A stretch of DNA of 8,168 nucleotides from Akkermansiaceae bacterium (GTDB taxonomy: Bacteria; Verrucomicrobiota; Verrucomicrobiia; Verrucomicrobiales; Akkermansiaceae). Numbering within the stretch: position 1 is the first letter of the stretch; the number at the start of each line of letters is the position of its first letter. The stretch is from assembly GCA_011524615.1 (NCBI GenBank), contig WTJZ01000058.1, forward strand, positions 1-8,168. The letters run 5' to 3'. The position numbers and the translations under genes were made by a program. Shown here piece by piece: positions 1 to 6,580 of the stretch. A model generated the notes under the pieces. That model did no database searches. It worked only from the letters and a program-made list of their open reading frames with translations, and was not told where the DNA came from.

Positions 1-1050
1 ATGCAAACAGAAGTAATCGCAGCTGATATATTTGACTGGAAAGACTCAGCCCAACAGGCCGCAGACCTCCTTGCCAAAGGAGAAATCGTTGCCCTCCCTA
101 CCGAGACTGTCTATGGCCTCGCCGCCAGCATCAGTAATGAAGATGCGATTCGCAAAGTATTCGAAGCAAAAGAGCGCCCTTCATATGACCCGCTCATCGT
201 CCATGTCGCCAGTATCCAAGAACTAGAGGAGGTCGCGATCGTCTCTGATGACATCCGCAAGACTATTAACCAACTCGACAATAAGTTCTGGCCAGGACCA
301 CTCACTCTCGTTCTGCCAAAGCAACCCCACATCTCAGATCTGATCACTAGCGGACTCGACACTGTAGCCGTACGTATCCCTGCTAACGAAATCATGCGCG
401 AGGTCTGTAAGATAGCTGGCCCTCTCGCAGCCCCAAGTGCGAACCGCTTTGGACGCATCAGCCCGACCTCAGCCTCCGCAGTACAGAAGGAGCTCGATGG
501 ACGTATCCCACTCATCATTGACGGTGGTGCCTGTAGAGACGGGATCGAGAGTACTATCATCAAGATCACCCCTCCGCCAGCAGAGGGCAAGAAACCGATC
601 TTTACCCTACTCCGCCCAGGTGCGACCACCCGGGAGCAGCTCCGTGAATTCGGCAAGATCGAGAAACCCAAACCTCCACGTAAGGATGCCTCGGAGGAAG
701 AGAAGAAGGCTGTGCAAGCTCCAGGCCTCCTCGACTCTCATTATTCCCCTGTCACCCCTCTCTACCTCTACGATAAGGCCGAAGAGTTCCAACCAGAAGA
801 GGGTAAAAAGTACGGCCTCCTCAGCCTCAAAGGCGAAGATGGAGACTTCTTCGATAAGTATGAGTGGGACGCAGTAGCAACCCTCAGCCCTGGCAGTGGA
901 AAGGTCTCAGAAGGAGCAGTACGTCTCTACTGGGCAATGCGCGAACTAGACGAACAGGACCTTGATGTGATCATCGCAGAACCAATGCATACCGCTAATG
1001 TAGGGGAAGCTCTCATGGATCGCCTCAAGCGCGCCGCTGTTAATCGCTAA
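1..1050 (+). CDS. sua5: Threonylcarbamoyl-AMP synthase, Sua5 type
   Basis: This cytoplasmic enzyme condenses L-threonine, bicarbonate and ATP to L-threonylcarbamoyl-adenylate, which the TsaB/D/E complex uses to make t6A at position 37 of ANN-decoding tRNAs. The YrdC-like domain covers about residues 12-212. It shows LPTETVYGL (32-40), the K57-x-R59-P nucleotide/substrate motif, PGPLTLVL (98-105), the S146-A-N148 motif, the E183-S-T185 motif and LLRPGAT (203-209). A charged linker (about 220-238) leads to PGLLDSHYSP (241-250) and a SUA5 C-terminal domain ending in IIAEPM...DRLKRAA (324-346). With 349 residues it is the normal length for the two-domain Sua5 form, longer than TsaC/YrdC. The ATG sits at the very first base of the window; the protein begins as the family usually does, so the start is probably real, but its upstream region is not visible. 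No expected motif is missing. Confidence 0.96.
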   Translation: MQTEVIAADIFDWKDSAQQAADLLAKGEIVALPTETVYGLAASISNEDAIRKVFEAKERPSYDPLIVHVASIQELEEVAIVSDDIRKTINQLDNKFWPGPLTLVLPKQPHISDLITSGLDTVAVRIPANEIMREVCKIAGPLAAPSANRFGRISPTSASAVQKELDGRIPLIIDGGACRDGIESTIIKITPPPAEGKKPIFTLLRPGATTREQLREFGKIEKPKPPRKDASEEEKKAVQAPGLLDSHYSPVTPLYLYDKAEEFQPEEGKKYGLLSLKGEDGDFFDKYEWDAVATLSPGSGKVSEGAVRLYWAMRELDEQDLDVIIAEPMHTANVGEALMDRLKRAAVNR

Positions 1051-1061
1051 CCGCATCCCTC

Positions 1062-1463
1062 ATGGCAAAAGGACACCTCAGCAACCAAGAGCGACTCGCG
1101 ACTCTGAACTCCTTCGGTAAGGATCTCGCCCGTCGAGCTAAGTCTAAGTGTGAACTCTCAGGACAGTCTGGAGTCCCCCTTAAGATTTACGAAATCCCAC
1201 CCGTCAAAGAACCTGAGTTCGATAAATGTCTCCTCGTCTGTGATGAGGTACACGAGCAACTGGAGCGCCCTAAGTCACTCACCCCTGACTCATGGCGCCA
1301 TTTAGCCGAACTCATCTGGGAAGAGGAGCCTGCGATCCAGGTCATGTGCATCAGAATCCTCACTCACATCAGCAAGACGCACGCCTGGGCTCACGAGATC
1401 CTCGAATCATTTGACACTACAGACGAAATTTCTGAATGGGCAGACCAAGCCCCTCTCTCATAG
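1062..1463 (+). CDS. PhnA-like protein, N-terminal domain only, degenerate zinc ribbon
   Basis: This is a 133-residue cytoplasmic protein without a signal peptide or membrane segment. It resembles the N-terminal half of the PhnA-like family found in many bacteria (Cys-Glu-Leu-Cys, then Val-Tyr-Glu-Val-Pro-Pro, then a second C-x-x-C, then a helical Asn-His-Trp-Arg...Trp-Ser-x-x-Pro-Ala-Val-Gln-Val segment). Here I see SKCELSG (28-34), IYEIPP (42-47), CLLVCDEV (56-63), DSWRHL (76-81), WEEEPAIQVM (86-95) and AWAHEILESF (108-117). Two of the four expected zinc ligands are replaced: C-x-x-C becomes C30-E-L-S33 and C60-D-E-V63. C56 is an extra cysteine. The C-terminal SH3-like domain of full-length PhnA-like proteins is absent. 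The family is named after a phosphonate operon, but its function is unknown and nothing here suggests phosphonate metabolism. It follows the Sua5 gene by 11 bases, so the two are probably co-transcribed. No Shine-Dalgarno sequence precedes the ATG. Confidence 0.75.
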   Translation: MAKGHLSNQERLATLNSFGKDLARRAKSKCELSGQSGVPLKIYEIPPVKEPEFDKCLLVCDEVHEQLERPKSLTPDSWRHLAELIWEEEPAIQVMCIRILTHISKTHAWAHEILESFDTTDEISEWADQAPLS

Positions 1464-1507
1464 ATTCCACTCTCAATCAAATTAGATTATTTACACACAA
1501 AAATGAT

Positions 1508-1545
1508 AGGGGATGACTATTTACTCGTCATCCCCTCTTTATTTT
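1508..1545 (+). terminator. Rho-independent terminator after the sua5 unit
   Basis: A perfect 10-bp stem (AGGGGATGAC at 1508-1517 with GTCATCCCCT at 1527-1536) closes a 9-base loop and is followed by the T-rich run TCTTTATTTT. It lies 44 bases after the stop of the PhnA-like gene, where a terminator for the first two genes is expected. An A-rich run precedes the stem (ACAAAAATGAT), so it may also work for transcripts arriving from the other side. Because the next start codon is only 34 bases beyond the T-run, an attenuator role in the leader of the DUF1800 gene is an alternative. Confidence 0.88.
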
Positions 1546-1579
1546 GACAAGATGGAGCATTCTTAGCTTTGCCTTATTC

Positions 1580-4500
1580 ATGTATCTGCGCTCATTACAC
1601 TCCACTGCACTAGCATGCTTATGCGTTCTCACCCCCCTATCTGCGGCTCGAATCGACCGTGATGCTGACGGATTACCAGATGTGTGGCAACAACGCTACC
1701 GAGCAGACCATCTCGCTCCAGAACGAGATAAGGACAAAGATGGATATACCAATGCGGAGGAAGCAGAGGCGGGGACTGATCCTTTTGACCCCTCAGACTA
1801 TCCTCAGTTCGCTACCGTAACAGCAGACCCTACCTCAGAACAGGTCACCCTCACCTTCCCTACTCAATCAGGTAAACTCTACCAACTCCATGAGTCCACC
1901 TCTCTGGGAGGATTTAACATTCTTGGTCCGGTCGTACTCGGCGATGGCCTCCCATACACGCTGGATGTCGCTGCGGATTTCTCCACTATATCTGGCAATG
2001 TACTCCTCGAGCAGTGGTCAGATGTCACCGGCAACTCGATCTCGACCCTCACCGACCTCCCGACGTTCCCTTTTAATCCTGACGGATACTCTCGCCTCTC
2101 TTCTCTAGAGACTACGCCCCTCCTAGCGGCGGGCTTTGGGGGGCGTTTAGTGACCTTCATTACTCCTCCTGAGACAGGGAGTTACTCCTTCTTCCTCTCT
2201 AGTGGGAGCTCTGCGGAGCTCTTACTCAGCACCAGTACAGATCCAGATGACCTCGTAAAAGTGGCCGAAGTCCTCTCCGCCCAAACAGATATCGAGCCCT
2301 CAGTCTGGGATCAATATGACAGCCAACGCTCCGTCCCGATCTCCCTCACCGCAGGTCAATCCTATCTCCTGCAGGTGAACTACCTCGCCCATACCGCCGA
2401 GAGCCACTGCCAAGTAGGATGGACCGGCCCTACTATCACGGGCGTAGAGGTCATCTCAGAGAGTCACCTCTCTCCGACTGCCATTCCTGCTACATCCTAC
2501 TCGCCCACTCCGATGTATACGAGAGATTATGAGGAATCAGCAGATCTCATCTGGCCTCTCTCCACTCTCGTCACTGCTCCTACTGGGATGTCAGGTAGTG
2601 CGGAATATATCTCTACTGACCCTGGCGCTCGTACTGACGAAACGATCGCGCTGGGCGAGAGTACGACCGACCACTTCTACGCCCGCTTCCTCGTCAATAT
2701 GGGGACCACTAACCACAATGTCGGACTCTACTTCCAGGACACAGACACGACCGATGCTGAGGGGCCACGCATTGACTTCGAACTCAGAAACAGTAACACT
2801 ATTCCTTCTATCCGTGCTGGAGGCTCAGGAGGGAGTGATTCTAACTCTGATATTGATCTCAACCACACCTACCGAGTAGAACTACTGGCCGCACTTGATA
2901 CCCCTTTCACGTATGGATTTGATCAGTCCTTCCGCAGTGTGGCGGCCGACACCTTTGATCTGTACATCTCAGACCCTCTTACAGATGAGCTCCTCTACAC
3001 GCATCGTGGGCTCACCTTTCGCGATGGAGCAGACGTACTCACTTCCATTGATCATCTCAGAATCAGTATCGGTACTAGTACGGTTCCCGATATCTACTTT
3101 GACGACTGGCACTTCACTGCAGGCGCTATCGATGGCAACGGCATCCTTCAGCCAAACCTCAGTGCCGCTCCTAATGGACATGAGGCTAAACGCTTCTTCT
3201 GTCTCACCATTGATGACAATGATCAGGACGGAGACGGCCTCTCAGACTGGGAGGAGATCGTACTGGGGCAAAATGCGCCCTACCTCTACTTTGATGATCA
3301 AACACAAGACGGACAAGATGACGCCACAGAGCTAGAATCTCAGCTCGATAGTGCGACAGGAGACATCACCGTCACACTCCAAGCATCCGACACGGCCGCC
3401 TTTGAGGATAACTCTCCTAACATTAGTGAAGATCATGGAGAGATAACGATTACACGTACCGGCCCGATCACTCCGATCACGGTCTCACTCTGTATCGCGC
3501 CTCTCTCAGATACTGGGAACACGACGACCATCTGTGACGGCACCTGCTGTACACTCGTCGGTACCGCGGGAGATGAAGCGGCAGAGCCTGAGGACTACCT
3601 GCTCATTGACGAAGAGGGGAACACCATTACCGATACGGTTGCGTTCGCTTTTGGAGAAATGACTAAGGTCATCACAGTCAAGGCGATCAAAGATACGATT
3701 AACGAGTATCCAGAGACCCTCAATATCGCATTAGCCACTCCCGCCGATGACGCCGGATACCTACTGTCCGACACTAATGGAGCGTCCATTCAGCTCTTCG
3801 ACCTCCCAGATAGTCCCTCTAACTATGCCGTCTTCACCGGCCTCTACAGCCAAGACGGAAACGCAGTCTCCACCACCTCTGGCTCAGGATCTACCTCTGC
3901 GATTCTCAATGGCCCACGGACACAACTCCTGATTACCACTGAGTTCTCAGGTCTCACCTCCGCGCAACAAGATGCCCACATCCATAAGTCTAATCCAGGT
4001 GCAAGCGCAGGTGATAAGGTCGGCCCTATTATCTACGAGATCACGAATATCCCTGGTGACTCTACTAGTGGCATCCTCCTAGGCTCCCTCGATAACTATC
4101 TCTGGGATCTATCAGAGTCTGCAGGCACCGTACCTACCGCTGGTGGCGCAGCCTCTAAGCAAGCCATCATCGACTCCCTCTTCGGGCAAAATGGAGAGAC
4201 CCCACTCTACTTTAATGTCCACACCGTGGATAATCCCGCAGGTGAGATTTGGTCCTTCCTCGGGATCACAGGAGGGTCGATCGAAGATCCTGGCACTCCT
4301 CCCGCCGATGCGACTCCGGGCTCCGCGAGTTATGCTCTCTTAGAGGGCGAGGACTTAGAAGCAGAAGTACGACGTTTCCTTGACCAAGCCACCTTCGGTG
4401 CGACTGAGGACGACGTCACAGCTCTATTAAGCACGATTAATGACACCCGCGCGACAGATCCCACCTATCACCGTCACGCCGCCTTTTCCGCCTGGATCGA

Positions 4501-6568
4501 TGAGCAAATGGCTCTACCGCAGACCTACATTCTAGACCACCACCTAGCACTCGACTTTCAACAGGCTAAACTCAGAGGTTGGTTCGATGCCACTCTCAAC
4601 CCTGAGCACGAGACGCTTCCTGGCGTCACTGTACCAGACCTTCCGGCGACTTGGCCGACCATTGACCGCTCACACACTGATCCTAATAAGTGGCACCTCA
4701 CTGACACCTACCCATGGCACCGCCTCCATGAATATCTAGTCCAGCGTAACGGCAATGGCTCTCGTCCTGGCGATTCTAACCGACGTGTCGCTAACTGGCA
4801 AATGATGCTGAATGCACAAGATCAATTACGTCAGAAGATGGGGTTTGCCCTCCAACAGATTGTCGTCGTGTCGGTCACCAATAACACGATCCGTAATAGT
4901 CACTATTCCAGTGGTCACTACGTGGATATGCTTAACCACTATGCCTTTGGACACTACCGAGATGTCCTCGGCTTTGCCAACTGGAACCCCATCATGGGCA
5001 AGTGGCTCACCTCTCTCCAAAACCAAAAGGGCCTCGATGTCGATGGTGACGGCATCAACGACACCTCTCCCGATGAAAACCTCGCTAGGGAGAACATGCA
5101 ACTCTTCTCCATTGGTCTCTTTGACCTCTGGCCAGATGGCACTCTCAAGCTCGGCACAGATGGGGCACCTAACAACACCTATACCAATGATGACATCAAG
5201 GAGTTCGCCAAGATCCTGACAGGGCAGAGCTTCTCCGTCTCTGAGAACCTCACCAGCTTCTGGGGTGGTGTCCCTTATGAGGATCAACCTGCTAATACGA
5301 ACTTCACCTTCACCCAGAGCCAGTCGCTCCTCTACGGACAGAAGTACATCTACCCAATGGCCATGTTTGGGGACTACCATGATAGGAGTGCCAAGACCTT
5401 TGCGGGGGTGACGATCGATAACACCCACCTTACCGACCCTCAGGAACAGGGCGTAGCAGATATCGAGTCTGCTCTCGATTGGCTCGCAGGCAAGCCTGGT
5501 GACGGAGAACCAGACTTTGACATGGTCAACAGTCACATCTCGACCCCAGCCTTTATCTCTCGTCGACTCATTCAGCGCTTCGTCACCTCTAACCCCTCTA
5601 CCGATTACCTTCATCGAGTAGCCACCACCTTTAAGGATAATGAGGGAGATCTCGCGCTTACCCTCAAGGCGATTCTCCTCGACTCAGAGGCGCGTACACT
5701 AGACTTCACAAATGAAAAGGCAGGGATGAAGCGCTCTCCAATGGAGACCCTCATGCAGATCTCTCGTCGACTAGACGCCTTTACCACCACGCCGATTGCC
5801 CCTACAGACGGCAGCTTCCCCTTCGACACCATCACCGCGGATCTATCGAACCCTGACCTCTACTTGACCAACTTCGGCTACGATCTCGATGTTGCTAATA
5901 CCTTCCGCTTTAACCAGAGAGCGGCCATTGGGTCTACCTTTGATGGGTCTACGCAAGGGATCCAGATGGAGCCCTTCCGACAGCAGACCGTCTTTAACTG
6001 GTACTTATCAGACTACGCTCCCTCTGGTGCGGTAGCTAATGCAGGGCTCGTAGCGCCTGAGATGCAGCTCGCTAATGAACAAGATGTCATCAGAAACATC
6101 AACTACTTCTACGACCTCATTCAGGACCGTTACGGCATCGCGGGTAGTAGTTTGGCCGGAAGCGGGACTGCTCAACAAGCCGCTTACAATAACGATCCCG
6201 TCTACTACCTCAATGACGACCTCAAGCTCAACACCCCGAGACTAGTCGCCGAATACTACCCTACCACTCCCCCTACTCCGTCTGGTGATGAATCCGTAGA
6301 ATATGCTGCCAATCTCGAACTCATCGACAAGATCGATCTCCGCCTCACCTATGGCGCCTTCAAGGCCCGCTACCCGATCGATGACTCTGATGACGGGGTC
6401 GATGGTGAGTTCCAGAACCCTCGTGAAGCTATTCTCGATGCGATCACCTATGGGACAACCTATGTCGACCCTTATGATGGATCGAATGATGAGAGCGACC
6501 GCTTCATCCGAATCCGTGACGCCCTCTACCTCTTCATCGCCTCTCCTGACTTCCAAATCCGCTACTAA
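1580..6568 (+). CDS. Giant exported DUF1800 protein with PA14, Calx-beta and CHRD modules
   Basis: I chose ATG 1580 because a clean Sec signal peptide follows (core STALACLCVLTPLSA, cleavage near residue 22); the frame opens further upstream only through a TTG in the terminator T-run. The protein has 1662 residues. Order of parts: Asp-rich calcium loops (26-34 and 50-61); a small beta module around GKLYQL (86-135); PA14-like (137-285); a lectin-like jelly-roll candidate (318-515); more Asp loops (545-556, 572-584); Calx-beta (594-743); CHRD (749-894) with H800-x-H802 and H881; a Pro-rich linker; and DUF1800 (about 928-1662). DUF1800 motifs are RFLDQATFGAT (932-942), ARENMQLFSIGL (1169-1180), HD (1267-1268) and HISTPAFISRR (1319-1329). 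All six cysteines of the mature chain lie before DUF1800. The role of DUF1800 is unknown; the modules suggest a calcium-stabilised surface or secreted protein. No C-terminal sorting signal is evident. It is the first gene of a tight unit with the DUF1501 gene. The lectin-like call is the weakest. Confidence 0.94.
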   Translation: MYLRSLHSTALACLCVLTPLSAARIDRDADGLPDVWQQRYRADHLAPERDKDKDGYTNAEEAEAGTDPFDPSDYPQFATVTADPTSEQVTLTFPTQSGKLYQLHESTSLGGFNILGPVVLGDGLPYTLDVAADFSTISGNVLLEQWSDVTGNSISTLTDLPTFPFNPDGYSRLSSLETTPLLAAGFGGRLVTFITPPETGSYSFFLSSGSSAELLLSTSTDPDDLVKVAEVLSAQTDIEPSVWDQYDSQRSVPISLTAGQSYLLQVNYLAHTAESHCQVGWTGPTITGVEVISESHLSPTAIPATSYSPTPMYTRDYEESADLIWPLSTLVTAPTGMSGSAEYISTDPGARTDETIALGESTTDHFYARFLVNMGTTNHNVGLYFQDTDTTDAEGPRIDFELRNSNTIPSIRAGGSGGSDSNSDIDLNHTYRVELLAALDTPFTYGFDQSFRSVAADTFDLYISDPLTDELLYTHRGLTFRDGADVLTSIDHLRISIGTSTVPDIYFDDWHFTAGAIDGNGILQPNLSAAPNGHEAKRFFCLTIDDNDQDGDGLSDWEEIVLGQNAPYLYFDDQTQDGQDDATELESQLDSATGDITVTLQASDTAAFEDNSPNISEDHGEITITRTGPITPITVSLCIAPLSDTGNTTTICDGTCCTLVGTAGDEAAEPEDYLLIDEEGNTITDTVAFAFGEMTKVITVKAIKDTINEYPETLNIALATPADDAGYLLSDTNGASIQLFDLPDSPSNYAVFTGLYSQDGNAVSTTSGSGSTSAILNGPRTQLLITTEFSGLTSAQQDAHIHKSNPGASAGDKVGPIIYEITNIPGDSTSGILLGSLDNYLWDLSESAGTVPTAGGAASKQAIIDSLFGQNGETPLYFNVHTVDNPAGEIWSFLGITGGSIEDPGTPPADATPGSASYALLEGEDLEAEVRRFLDQATFGATEDDVTALLSTINDTRATDPTYHRHAAFSAWIDEQMALPQTYILDHHLALDFQQAKLRGWFDATLNPEHETLPGVTVPDLPATWPTIDRSHTDPNKWHLTDTYPWHRLHEYLVQRNGNGSRPGDSNRRVANWQMMLNAQDQLRQKMGFALQQIVVVSVTNNTIRNSHYSSGHYVDMLNHYAFGHYRDVLGFANWNPIMGKWLTSLQNQKGLDVDGDGINDTSPDENLARENMQLFSIGLFDLWPDGTLKLGTDGAPNNTYTNDDIKEFAKILTGQSFSVSENLTSFWGGVPYEDQPANTNFTFTQSQSLLYGQKYIYPMAMFGDYHDRSAKTFAGVTIDNTHLTDPQEQGVADIESALDWLAGKPGDGEPDFDMVNSHISTPAFISRRLIQRFVTSNPSTDYLHRVATTFKDNEGDLALTLKAILLDSEARTLDFTNEKAGMKRSPMETLMQISRRLDAFTTTPIAPTDGSFPFDTITADLSNPDLYLTNFGYDLDVANTFRFNQRAAIGSTFDGSTQGIQMEPFRQQTVFNWYLSDYAPSGAVANAGLVAPEMQLANEQDVIRNINYFYDLIQDRYGIAGSSLAGSGTAQQAAYNNDPVYYLNDDLKLNTPRLVAEYYPTTPPTPSGDESVEYAANLELIDKIDLRLTYGAFKARYPIDDSDDGVDGEFQNPREAILDAITYGTTYVDPYDGSNDESDRFIRIRDALYLFIASPDFQIRY

Positions 6569-6580
6569 CTCTCCCACCCT

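Noticed and set aside
111..671. 186-codon open frame on the minus strand
   Set aside because: It is antisense to the conserved YrdC domain of sua5 and has a Ser/Arg-rich composition typical of a shadow frame.
1062..1463. Phosphonoacetate hydrolase (the other protein called PhnA)
   Set aside because: That enzyme is a much larger alkaline-phosphatase-type hydrolase; this 133-residue protein matches only the unrelated zinc-ribbon PhnA-like family.
1479..1508. AT-rich stretch before the terminator as a promoter (TTTACA at 1490-1495)
   Set aside because: The -35-like box has no matching -10 box at 16-18 bases (1513-1518 reads ATGACT, inside the hairpin stem), so I could not support it as a promoter.
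1544..1579. Upstream TTG (1544) as start of the DUF1800 protein, adding 12 residues
   Set aside because: The TTG lies in the T-run of the terminator, has no ribosome binding site, and would place a non-signal-like segment ahead of a well-formed signal peptide that begins at ATG 1580.
1461..1580. Small RNA or riboswitch in the intergenic gap
   Set aside because: The gap of 116 bases holds only one simple hairpin with a T-run; there is no second structured element or room for an aptamer between hairpin and start codon.
1656..1762. Dockerin domain from the two Asp-rich loops at the N-terminus of the DUF1800 protein
   Set aside because: The loops have the D-x-D-x-D-G calcium pattern but lack the paired duplicated helices of a dockerin; a TSP3/EF-hand-like calcium repeat fits better.
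4826..5614. 262-codon open frame on the minus strand
   Set aside because: It lies wholly inside the DUF1800 domain, whose + strand motifs are conserved. The antisense translation has no recognisable domain and looks like a by-product of the codon bias.
6242..6577. 111-codon minus-strand frame near the DUF1800/DUF1501 junction
   Set aside because: It is antisense to the conserved C-terminus of DUF1800 and has no own promoter, ribosome binding site or domain.
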